A stretch of 64,000 bases of DNA from Pholis gunnellus (Eukaryota; Chordata; Actinopteri; Perciformes; Pholidae). Where the stretch lies: contig OU342804.1 in the NCBI GenBank assembly GCA_910591455.2, positions 26,401,207 to 26,465,206 on the forward strand. Direction: 5' to 3'. A program made the translations under genes and the position numbers. The notes under the pieces are model-generated. The model worked only from the letters and a program-made list of their open reading frames with translations, was not told where the DNA came from and searched no databases. Positions 40,201-49,100 of this stretch are shown one piece after another (position 1 is the stretch's first letter; the number at the start of each line of letters is the position of its first letter).

Positions 40201-43147
40201 TGTTGGGGACAGGCTGGATGTGCCTGAACCTGACTTGGACAACACAGTCCAGGTAGTGGGCAACAATGGCCAGGATGGGCAAGGAGGTCAGAGCCAGAAT
40301 GTGGAGTACACAGAGTACAACAACAACGGAGACAACAACAGATATAATGGTAACGGTGGCAACCCACAGTCTCCCTATGGGCAAGCTCGTGAGCCCCTGG
40401 TCTTTTTGCCCCTTCCTGATGCAGAGGGCCGCAGAGTGCCCATCCTGAAGCTGAACTTGCCGATCGGCTCCACGTTTGGTAACGAGACGGGTGTGCCGCA
40501 GGAGGCCCAAACTCAGACCTCTATCTCCTGGAAGCCTTACAAGCAGAGCAACGCCTACTTGGTGTCCTGCCATCCCCTCACACATTCAAATGAGAAGATG
40601 TTCCAGGTAAGTGACGAGGGCCTTGGGTTCCAGATCAGCCCAGTCCATCATGCCGTCTGAGCATAATTTATCAATCTTATTAGATGAACTATTTTATCTC
40701 AAGTGGACAAACCATGTCTCTCTTTACCTGTCCAGGTCCGCCTTCCAGGCACAGCCACCACTGCTACCCTGATAGGACTCTCCCCCGGAGCAAACTATAA
40801 TGTGATGGTGGAGGCTCTGATGGGGGCGCTCAAACACAAGATACTGGAGCAGATCGTCACTGCCGGCAACACAAGTAAGCACCCTACAGCAACTGCTGCG
40901 TCCGAAGTGGGCTGCACTCAGTCAAAATTCTGTGAAAAACGACTTCTGCTAATTAAGAGCTTTGATTTACCTCAGTGGCAGATATAATCTGGCATTTTTC
41001 CCTATCCCACGGTCAATGTGACCTCAGAACTTCCTCCAAGTACTTGTTTCTTTACTAATTAGTATAATGTACATTTCAAAACACTTCTTCCATCAACAGA
41101 GTGATGTCATATTCACCACTCTGCTGTTCCGAGCTTCTCTTCTCTCGCAAAAAAACCCTGTTTTAATTCACTAAATAATTCCAGTTGTGCTGGTCACACC
41201 CCTGACACCCCCTCATTTGAAACATGGCCATTATTTTATATGATCAACTATAGGATTTTTCACTTCGCAAGCAGCAAGAATAGCACCTACTATTGACAGA
41301 GCCTGCTCGTAAGCCTACCCTAAATGAAACGTAGTAATAAGTCAATAAATAAGTATTTTATTCACTGGAACTGTGTTTTAATGCAATAAAACCTTAGTAT
41401 AAAGGTTCCCTTGAGAAGCACAGTTTGTTTGTTTGTTTTTGCATTTTAGTTTGTCGACGTAGAGATATGATACTGATGAAAAATGTAATTATTTATGAGC
41501 AATTAAATTAAAACCATCGTAGCCCAAAAGAAGTTCATCCCAATGAAATGGCAGTGAAACAATCTTCAAGTAACTAGTGGCTGACGCAAATTGTTTTCTG
41601 GGTTTTTTTCCCCGCCCATCTTCCTTCAGTCCCAGAGGGAGTGCCCTCCACTAAGGACACATGCTTTGATGCCTTTACTTCAACCTACCACGATGTTGGT
41701 GGTGAATGGGAGCGGATGTCTGAGACAGGCTTCAAGCTGTGGTGCAGGTGCCTGGGTCTGGGAAGTGGCCACTTCAGATGTGATTCATCTAGTAAGTTTT
41801 TTGGATATTTTATTTCCTGAAGGTACATAAGCATAGTTATATAAAAACTATGCTTATGAAGTAGAGTATACTTTACTTGGTTTCTCTAATTATTACTTTG
41901 TCCATCATTAGAGTGGTGCCATGACAATGGCAACAACTATCGCATTGGAGAGAAGTGGGACCGCCGCGCAGAAAATGGTCACTTGATGAGCTGTACTTGC
42001 TTGGGAAATGGCAAAGGAGAGTTCAAGTGTGAACCCCGTAAGGCCCTTTTAAGACCCTAAGAAATATTCTATGACTGTCTCAAAAGGATGTGAAGGAGTT
42101 GCATTTGAACTTAAACGTGTATGTACGCCCATTCAGATGATTCGGTGTGCTATGATGATGGCAAAACCTACCAGGTGGGAAACCAGTGGCAGAAGGAGTA
42201 CCTGGGTGCCATCTGCACCTGCACGTGCTTTGGAGGACAGCAGGTACGACGTACAAGCCTCCCTGGCTTTGGGTCTATTGTTCAGTGATACATATATTGA
42301 CTTGTGATTAATTTGTGGTCCTTCTGCGAGTTAAATGAAGCATGTGTGCTTGTGTGTGTTTGGTCTCATCAGGGCTGGCGATGTGAGAACTGCCGCAGAC
42401 CAGGTGGTGATGTCGATGCCAGTCTGCTGCAGCCTGTGAGATATGGAAACAAACTACAAGTGAGTGGAATTCATGTAAAATAATTGTATTATTATTATTT
42501 TTTAATAGTAATATTATGTTGTTTTTTAATTAGGAGCAAAGGATTTCTCAGTATTTTTCTGTATTCTATTTCTTTTTTTTTATGACATACTACTATGACT
42601 TTTTAAAAACATTTTTGTGACATAATATAGTGTGACACTTTAAAGGCACACTTTTCTATGACAAGTTTTTTATGACATGTTTTATGGCATACTATTTTTG
42701 TATCATTTCTATATGATTTCTTTATGATATATTTTGTATGCCGTACTGTCCTAAATTTGTTTTGACTTTTTACATACTATAGCATGGAAATTGTATGGAT
42801 TACTATGACTTTACTTTTTACACCATACTATACTATGACGTTTTCATGACACAGTATACAATGTCTTTTTTTTTACATTTTGATGGCATACTTTACAAAA
42901 AGAATGTTATGGCATACTATATTATTACTTTTATGAGTTGTTCATGACACACTATTCTGTGATTTTTGTATTTATTTTTGGCTCACTTGGGAAACTGATG
43001 AAGAGTGCTACTAAATGTAATGACAATACAGGATCGTTTGTACGGCACCTAGGCATGTGACCTTACCCTTTTCAATTCTTCCTCCAGAATATTCATTGCC
43101 CCATTGAGTGCCTCCGACCAGACCTGCTGGCAGGCGCTCTGGAGTAA
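22811..43147 (+). CDS. fn1: Fibronectin 1 (complete gene, 46 coding exons)
   Basis: The gene encodes the secreted, dimeric extracellular-matrix glycoprotein that binds integrins, collagen, heparin and fibrin. Joining 46 phase-consistent exons (listed in the region entries) gives 7383 bases and about 2460 aa, close to full-length human fibronectin. The domain order is: signal peptide and KSKR propeptide site, FNI 1-5, FNI 6, FNII 1-2, FNI 7-9, FNIII 1-7, EIIIB, III 8-11, EIIIA, III 12-14, V/IIICS, III 15, FNI 10-12 and a dimer-forming Cys tail. Exon numbering matches human, with EIIIB as exon 25, EIIIA as exon 33 and V as exon 40. The start is the first ATG after the promoter and is followed by a hydrophobic signal peptide. 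Integrin motifs RGD (codons 1609-1611) and LDV (codons 2104-2106) are present. Teleosts have fn1a and fn1b; sequence alone does not decide which this is. No frameshift or premature stop is seen. Confidence 0.98.
24997..27194 (+). other. fn1: fn1 exons 7-12: gelatin/collagen-binding region (FNI 6, FNII 1-2, FNI 7-9)
   Basis: Exons: 24997-25185 (linker plus FNI 6), 25299-25481 (FNII 1), 25860-26036 (FNII 2), 26551-26706 (FNI 7), 26805-26933 (FNI 8) and 27051-27194 (FNI 9). The two kringle-like type II modules show C.FPF, the DGR.DG..WC motif and FC near their ends. All exons are phase 1-1, as expected for module shuffling. The IGD tripeptide that mammals carry in FNI 7 and FNI 9 is VGD and IGE here (see findings). 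Confidence 0.95.
26195..26275 (+). repeat. Dispersed repeat family B, copy 2 (fn1 intron 9)
   Basis: The segment AGCTTAGCTTAGCATTAAGA followed by ACAGCTAGCCTGGCTCTGTC is the reverse-complement counterpart of the element at 19030-19200 and resembles 49045-49100. It is a short non-coding remnant within an fn1 intron. Confidence 0.65.
27195..28219 (+). repeat. fn1 intron 12 with a G28 run and a (CT)25 tract
   Basis: The intron holds an uninterrupted run of 28 guanines at 27679-27706 and a perfect CT dinucleotide repeat of 25 units at 28151-28200. The CT repeat ends 19 bases before the acceptor AG (28218-28219) of exon 13, so it takes the place of a normal polypyrimidine tract. No coding signal is present in the rest of the intron. 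Confidence 0.9.
28220..33537 (+). other. fn1: fn1 exons 13-24: FNIII 1-7
   Basis: Exons: 28220-28341 and 29208-29376 (III-1); 29465-29641 and 30012-30140 (III-2); 30248-30337 and 30428-30622 (III-3); 31583-31861 (III-4); 31976-32239 (III-5); 32334-32428 and 32721-32889 (III-6); 33059-33145 and 33346-33537 (III-7). Each repeat is a seven-strand beta sandwich with the conserved Trp near the start and a Tyr in the L.PGT.Y motif. III-1 contains the VTRFDF segment next to the gelatin region. III-7 keeps the free cysteine (QTSCML) matching the buried thiol of human III-7. III-4 and III-5 are single-exon repeats, which fits the human exon count. Confidence 0.93.
34275..34553 (+). other. fn1: fn1 exon 25: EIIIB (EDB) alternatively spliced FNIII repeat
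   Basis: A single exon of 279 bases, phase 1 at both ends, encodes one complete FNIII repeat. The core FVDITDTTIGLRWIPLN and GYYTIRGLEPGVDYDISI is close to human EDB (FVDITDSSIGLRWTPLN, GYYTVTGLEPGIDYDISV as I recall). In mammals this exon is included in embryonic and tumour matrix and skipped in plasma fibronectin. The symmetric phase allows clean skipping here. The donor (CTG followed by GTGATT) is a weaker match to consensus than most donors in this gene, as expected for a regulated exon. Confidence 0.92.
34761..37109 (+). other. fn1: fn1 exons 26-32: FNIII 8-11, cell-binding region with RGD
   Basis: Exons: 34761-34952 and 35080-35169 (III-8); 35840-36106 (III-9, single exon); 36247-36363 and 36463-36630 (III-10); 36727-36882 and 36993-37109 (III-11). 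The integrin loop of III-10 reads AVTGRGDSPAS, with RGD at 36573-36581, identical to mammals and the main binding site for alpha5beta1 and alphaV integrins. The synergy position in III-9 reads PPTRN (35986-36000) where mammals have PHSRN. III-8 has a cysteine (TGT 35118-35120) where human has none. Confidence 0.95.
37498..37767 (+). other. fn1: fn1 exon 33: EIIIA (EDA) alternatively spliced FNIII repeat
   Basis: A single exon of 270 bases (90 aa), phase 1-1, encodes one FNIII repeat starting AMDRPKDLTFTNIESNSM and ending LVGTQAT, homologous to human EDA (NIDRPKGLAFTDVDVDS...LIGTQST as I recall). The length equals human EDA exactly. The loop that in human holds EDGIHEL, the alpha4beta1/alpha9beta1 site, reads EERERELIPAPRGDQD here. 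The human motif is therefore lost, while an RGD tripeptide appears at 37647-37655. Exon skipping would be in frame. Confidence 0.93.
37857..39742 (+). other. fn1: fn1 exons 34-39: FNIII 12-14, heparin-II region
   Basis: Exons: 37857-38044 and 38129-38216 (III-12); 38313-38492 and 38603-38692 (III-13); 39202-39390 and 39653-39742 (III-14). III-13 carries the cationic cradle used for heparan sulfate binding. Here its first strand reads SPQRVRIS where human reads PPRRARVT, with the later WR.K (WRSK) conserved. The human IDAPS motif at the III-13/III-14 border is VQAPT here. Confidence 0.93.
40155..40874 (+). other. fn1: fn1 exons 40-41: variable V/IIICS region and FNIII 15
   Basis: Exon 40 (40155-40606) encodes the connecting segment and the first part of III-15; exon 41 (40736-40874) completes III-15. 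The segment includes RLDVPEP, so the LDV integrin alpha4beta1 motif of human CS1 (EILDVPST) is preserved at 40214-40222. It is followed by an Asn/Gly/Gln-rich low-complexity stretch (about 40230-40390) that differs from mammals. The human REDV motif is not seen. III-15 keeps the free cysteine (LVSCHPL). An in-frame internal acceptor candidate ends at 40424 (see findings). Confidence 0.92.
41630..43147 (+). other. fn1: fn1 exons 42-46: FNI 10-12 and dimerisation tail
   Basis: Exons: 41630-41791 (FNI 10), 41912-42037 (FNI 11), 42137-42243 and 42373-42459 (FNI 12) and 43088-43147 (tail, stop TAA 43145-43147). These modules form the C-terminal fibrin-binding site. The last exon encodes NIHCPIECLRPDLL and then LAGALE; the two cysteines match the pair that links two fibronectin chains antiparallel in mammals (NCPIEC). 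The residues after the cysteines differ from human. Confidence 0.93.
42560..42965 (+). repeat. Degenerate AT-rich array in fn1 intron 45 (TATGAC/CATACTAT motif)
   Basis: Many irregular copies of motifs such as GACATACTAT, CTATGACTTTTT and TTTTTATGACA occur between exons 42373-42459 and 43088-43147. Spacing is uneven, so this is a decayed tandem or satellite-like tract rather than a fixed-period repeat. Related motifs recur, mostly in the opposite orientation, at 44770-45475. Confidence 0.75.
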
Positions 43148-43830
43148 AGCTATGGACATCTGCTTTGCTCCCTTTTTGTCTAATTATGCACTGTCTCACC
43201 ATTTAGAAGCAATACTGTCTGCGACTAAACTAACTCACTTTCTGACACACGTTTAGCCAAAGATGTTACGCTGCCCTGCTGCCTGATCAAAGTTATCCTC
43301 GTCTAAAGCCAGTCTTTTCACTGTTCACTATCAAGTCTCTAAATTCATGCTCAATCGTAAAATGAAGACTCCTGCTTTTTCCTTTTTATGTGTAACATTA
43401 CCCTCATATTTGTGTGTACTTCAATAGAAGTAATATAGGACTTGTCATCAAACTGATTTATACTGACATATGGGCATATGGACATAACTGACATATGTTG
43501 TCCATTTAAATATTCAGAAACGCTTCCTAATCAAAGGGCAGAAACTGTCAGAAAGTAAGCACTGTGCTAAAGAATGTCAATGTAGTTATCAACAATGTTG
43601 AAATTGTCCCTGAATTTGTGCTTTTCTTTTCTGTAGCCCATCTGTTACTGAGGGGTCACACTGTGTGTGATTGACACATTCTTAAGTCTTTTTACTAATT
43701 TATCCCTTTAATCTCAATGTGTGAATGTGTGAACTGGGATGAGAGAATTTGAACTGTTCTATTTTTATACTTTGTTGACGTCCATGCCAATGTTGTTTCT
43801 ACCTTGTGACAAAAAGAAGTCCCTTATTTT

Positions 43831-43836
43831 AATAAA
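43831..43836 (+). terminator. fn1: fn1 polyadenylation signal
   Basis: An AATAAA follows the fn1 stop codon by about 680 bases, which would end the transcript near 43850-43860. The 3' UTR contains no other gene. No better AATAAA lies between the stop and this site. Confidence 0.7.
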
Positions 43837-44769
43837 GCAGGAGAGATCCTAAAACCTATGCACATCGGTATGTTTTTCTTTGGGGTTTTATTTTGGAAAT
43901 AAGAGGTTAAAGGAATGAAAAGATCAGTTCAAAATGAAGCCATTTTTGAAGGTGACAAATTCAATACCGATAAAAAGCATTGAGAATAACTATAAAGAAT
44001 TAGACAGTCTTCTCACTGATTGTCTAGTTTACTTACGTTCAGAATACAGAGGCATTAGTATTAAATTGCGATTCACAACCAGTTAGAAGTTCCTCATAAT
44101 TTAGATTTTATGCATTTTAAATACCATCATTAAACTGTGTTTAACAAGACTGAGGCATTGCTTTGAGCTATATGCCGCTATATACAAGCTGACATGCTCA
44201 CAAGAGACAATGCTATTATGCTGGTGTTTAGGTACAAAGAGTAGTGGCTATTTGTCGTATAAATCAAAATAAAACAAACAATAATCAAACGCCACTGATG
44301 CACAGTGGTCGGTATTTTATGCAGGCAGAAGAGAGTAGATTGTCCATGCAGGATTACGATTTTCTTATTTATTTAGTAAAGCAAACAAAACAAGCAAACA
44401 AACAAAAAGAACAAAGAAAACTCCTGTCGTACCGTGCTGGTAAAAACTATAAGCCCACCCCGGTGCATGCTGGTCCTATCTGTCTACTCATATATATATA
44501 GCCACAGCTGCCCACAGTAATTACCAAAACAACAACAAATAATATAACTAAACACATTACTATTAAAGAGAAAAAGCAATCTTAATATATCAGACATCTA
44601 GAATAATTAAACACTACTTATTAATGAAATAACAAAATACTAATAAAATAAATAGCTCCAACACAAAGTTTAGCATATTCATCATCAAAGCTAATTTTAG
44701 CATCCTAACAGTGGCTAAATAGAATTAAACAATGACATATTTATAGAAATAAAGTCATTGTACAGTGTC

Positions 44770-45730
44770 ATACAAATATATTTCAAGCTACAAAAGTCAT
44801 ACGACGAAAATAAAAGTGTAGTATGTCCCAGAAATTCATAAAGAGTTGTCAGAGGTTTTTTTTTGATAATGTATCAAAAATGTTATAGCATGTTAAAAAT
44901 AGTATGTTGGTCATAAAAAGGCCAAGTATTGAATATGGGAAAAAGTAATTCTGTTATGTCAATAAAAGGGATTTCTGAAAAAAAAAAAAAAATCATAAAA
45001 GACAGCATATTATGTTGGAAAGTCATAAAAAAAAGTCATAGTATGTCATTTTATTTATTAGTCTTATCCGGACCCTGAGTCTGAAATAAAGTTTGATTGA
45101 TTATGTCGAAAGTAAAAGTCAGTTTTATGACATAAAAAGTCATAGTATAGTCTGTTGCAAAAAGTTATACAAAAGTCATAGTTTAGTTTGTTGAAAAAAA
45201 AAAAGTCTTACTATAGTATGTCGATAAAACTCAAAAGAGTATAGTATGTCAAAGAGTCAGTGTGTCCTAAAAAGTTTGAGTAAAAATAGTCAAAATGTAG
45301 AACAATGAAAAAAGTGAAGGAATGGATGTTAAAAAGTCAGTTTTTTATGTCACATAGTATCATTTGTCAAAAATAGTCAGAGAACCGTGATAGTATATTA
45401 AAGTAATAAAAAAAGTATTGGTATACAAGTAAAACTAAAATCATAGTATAGGAGGTCAAAAAAAAGTATACTTTGTCTTTTTTCAACATACTATATATAG
45501 TGTAGGTCTAAAAAAGACATAGTATGACTTTTTGACATACACTACTGTTTTTTAGTTTTTTCGACATGCTGCTCAATGCATGCATGACTTTTTCACAGGT
45601 CCAGAACAACACCACAGTCCGCCTATTAGTGACCCCTGTACTACAAACTAAACTATGACTTTTAGCGACCTACTACACTATGACTTTTTCATGACTTCTT
45701 TCGACATACTATGATGTTTTGACGTGTTTT
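44770..45730. repeat. Degenerate AT-rich array downstream of atic, with internal orientation switch
   Basis: From about 44790 to 45475 the sequence is dominated by AAAAAGTCATA, ATAGTATGTC and AAAGTCATAG motifs. From about 45480 to 45720 the same motifs appear in reverse complement (CATACTATA, CTATGACTTTTT, GACTTTTTGACATAC). This tract mostly has the opposite orientation to 42560-42965. It is non-coding and of unknown origin. Confidence 0.75.
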
Positions 45731-45739
45731 TTTTACTTT

Positions 45740-45915
45740 TAATACTTATGGCCAAGGGCGAGTTTTGTGAGGTCTAGGTGACATCTGCCCACCAAATTCT
45801 AATCAGTTCCTCCGAGTCTCAAGTTTGTGCAAAATTTGATGAAATTCCCTCCAGTTATTTCACGAGATATCGCATTCTAGAGAATTGGAACTACAGACGA
45901 ACGTAAGACAAAAAA
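45740..45915 (+). repeat. Dispersed repeat family C, copy 1
   Basis: Blocks ACCAAATTCTAATCAGTTC, TTTGTGCAAAATTTGA, AGATATCGC and CAGACGAACG are shared in order with 62410-62600 and 63100-63350. The three copies define an interspersed non-coding element. I recall its consensus (ACCAAATTCTAATCAGTTCA, GTGCCAAATTTGA, GAGATATCG, ACGGACG) as frequent in percomorph genomes. Confidence 0.7.
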
Positions 45916-45947
45916 AAACAGACAAAACCATGATCTGTCAATTACAG

Positions 45948-45953
45948 TTTATT
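45948..45953 (-). terminator. atic: atic polyadenylation signal
   Basis: TTTATT on the plus strand reads AATAAA on the minus strand, about 210 bases after the atic stop codon. It is the first canonical hexamer seen downstream and the likely poly(A) signal. Confidence 0.65.
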
Positions 45954-46159
45954 TCACTCTGAAAAATGACTGACCTAGATTGAACAATAACAGTTAACGT
46001 ATCTCTCTTTGATGTTAGGATCTCAAGTAATGAATGTTGTTTATTTGTTACAAAACAGTGGGACCTCCACACTTTAGCATGATGAGGGTAGGAATGGTTC
46101 GAGTATCAGCAATGTTAGAAAAAGTGTTTGACTCCAATGATCCAAAAGTGTTGAGGTGC

Positions 46160-49100
46160 TCAGTGGTGGAAGAGCCGCAGGTTGGTGTGCACCAGAGTGA
46201 TGCCTTGCTCATTACAGGCATTAATCACAACCTTGTCAGCAGCAGAGCCAGCTGGCGCTGCGATGTACTTAACACCACTCTACAGACACAAACAAAGAAG
46301 GAACAAACGTTAAGACGATTGGAACGAGTCAATAAGAGTTTCCAAAAGATGAGATTTTAGCAGGTGTCAACAGGCCATTCCCATCCATTTTTTTAATAAA
46401 GCGCATACAGTGTGAGCCCATGCTTTCAGGAAAAGGTGCGTTATATTTACCATCTTGGCCCGATCTATGTTATCTCTGAAGGGGAAGAAGGCGTCAGAGC
46501 TGACAGCCACGGCCTGCAGGGAGCTGATCCAGTTCTTCTTTTCAGTCTCTGACAGGGGCTCAGGCACCTCTTCATACTTTGACTTCCAAACTGCCAAGTC
46601 TGGGCCCTGTCAACACAAAATACAGGACATTTCATTTATTCTCAACATCTCCAACTTGACATTGAACATCAGACATTAGCAGACTTGTGGGCCGTGTGTA
46701 CGTGATGGCCACTGTGGGAACAATTCAAACAGATCCAGCCAAGTAAGGAAATAAAGTGAAATCTAATGTCGCAATAGTAGCTTTGTTTGGTGCGCTAGCT
46801 AAGCTGATAAGAATGAGCAGCCACTAACACTAACAGCATTACACTACTTGCCTATTCACTGAATAAAGAGTCAGAATCGGTTTATTTATTTAATAAAGAT
46901 GATCAGCTACTAGCCATACTAGTGCTAAGCCTGCTCTGTGGCTTTGTAGCAGTAGATATAGATTTATTTGCTCAAAACATATCAGTACGCGTGTGTCAAA
47001 TCATCTACAAACAACTTATGTGCTTAGAAAAAATATTTTTCTGGACTCAGAAGGCCAATGTGATTTTTCTGCTTATCAAAACAGAAAAATTGTTTTATTT
47101 CTAAAAATTGTTTGTGCATAGTTAAAATGAATTAATAAACAATTGTGTTTGTTGGCGGCAAACAGGAATATTAAAGAAAGTATTGCTCAGAAATAATCAG
47201 GTGAAACTTAATACACCACTACAGTCACATATTTATAACACTATGATCCACAGGATAGCAACTTCTCTCTCTCGTTCTTTGCATTGTTAGATGCCTGATG
47301 AGTGCATACATTTCCTGTATCCATATCTAAAATGTACCCGTAATGGGAGAAATGCAAAATACAGAGGCGTATATAAAATGCAAATATACTGAATGGCTTT
47401 TTCTTCTAAAATGCCACTGACAAAAGTATCATTGCAGGTTATTTTTTTAACAACTAAACTTAACTGCTGCTTTATCTGAAATGTGCCTGTTGTCCATGGC
47501 TACCCCCTTACCTCTCCAATGGTGCCGCTGACGTACTGGTCGATTGCGTTGGCCATCTCCGCTCGCTTCACACCGCTGCAAAACTTCATGCTCAGGACAC
47601 GAGGGTGGTGCCTCAGCCACCAGTTATCCGCTTTGTCACCCGCCAGCCGCGTGCAGTGGATACGAGACTGTTGACCGGCGCCAATACCAACAACCTGTAA
47701 AACAGACACAAGAGAAAACATCAGAGAAAGACTCATAGCTCATCCAGATTCCTCTCTCTCTTCTACTCCTTACATCTGCCTGTTCTTACCTGTCCATCTT
47801 TAGCGTAGCAGACAGAGTTGGACTGAGTGTACTTGACAGCAATGGTGGCCACGGCGAGGTCACGCACAGCTTCCTCCGAGAGCTTGGGGACATGGAAACG
47901 ATCAAAAAGGGTGAGCACTCTTCATTTAGATAGAATGAGGTCAATAATTAAATTATTTAAAATGGCAAAGCAGGATGAGAAAGTAAATGCACTACAGTGA
48001 CTCACCGAGCCTTCGGAAACCACGTTGCTGAAGAACTCCGTATTGATCAGAGCTCCATTCCGCTTTTGTTTGAGATAGAGACCGAACAACACTCTCACCT
48101 CAGCCTCATCAGGCTCGTAGTCTGGGTCCATCTTAGAGAAAGAAAACAGAACATTTAACTAAGCTCTAAATGTAATCATCCTTACGTACCAATACAAAAA
48201 TGATGAAGAAAGATCTCACCTGAAGCACACAGTAGTTGCCGCTCTTCTTTTTGGAGAGGATCTTGAGCGCCTCCTCATCATAGCCAGGAGCAATGATACC
48301 ATCGGACACCTGAGAGCAAGCGAATGGAATCATGGTTCCGCAAAGTATTGCTTTAATAAAAAAAATCATTCTTTGCATTTGTTCAATGACACAGTTTTAC
48401 CTCTCTTGATATAATCCTGGCAGTGGGAACGTCGCACACATCGGACACAGCAATGAAGTCTCCAAAAGAAGACATTCGGTCTGAACCTCTTGCCCTGGCG
48501 TAGGCCGTGGCCAGCGGGGTGAGTTCCTTCAGCAGGTCATGCACCATGCACACTTTGGCTTCCTCCTCCGACAGAGGAACTCCTACTGCAGCTCCTTCAG
48601 AGGAAACGGGAGAACAGTCATTTTCACATTCAGGGCACTAAATGCTAAAATCAAGGAGTGTGTCCGCATGCCTCTTATTGTCTTACCAGCAGGGCTGACA
48701 TGCTTGAAGGAGGCGGCAGCAGCCATGCCGAGGGCGCTCTTCAACTCTCTGACCAGCTGCCAGGCGTTCAGAGCGTCACACAGGTTGATAAAGCCGGGGG
48801 AACCGTTGACCACTGAGAGGGGGCAAAAGGAATGGTGTTTCAGGATAAATGCATAGTTTTCTCCTTATCTCCCTCTACTACGGTAATATTTATTGGATCA
48901 ACTCTTCTGACATGTTCATTTTAGCGGGACAGGGATATTGAGGGCATTACAGTCAAAATCCCTGCCGTTTTATTTGTTATGTACACTTCTGGCAAAAAGG
49001 TTGGATGAGAAGATCAATACCACTAAATTAAATATGCCTTTTAAAAACTGGTGATGGGAAAACAGCTAGCCTGGCACTGTAGAGATAACAAAAACCACAG

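Larger units (their letters stand above)
43860..45930. other. Gap between the 3' ends of fn1 and atic
   Basis: About 2.1 kb lies between the two converging poly(A) signals. It is strongly AT-rich, has no coding signal, and from about 44770 onwards is made of the degenerate array and a family C repeat, both listed separately. Short A/C-rich simple sequence occurs near 44385-44420. Confidence 0.7.

Noticed and set aside
46034..46360. A 108-codon plus-strand frame beginning near the atic 3' end
   Set aside because: It overlaps the atic last exon antisense and has no recognisable domain.
47883..47935. A longer form of atic exon 11 extending upstream in frame (DRFHVPK before LSEEAV)
   Set aside because: No acceptor AG with a pyrimidine tract precedes that extension; the CCCCAAG acceptor at the chosen border gives a length closer to human ATIC.
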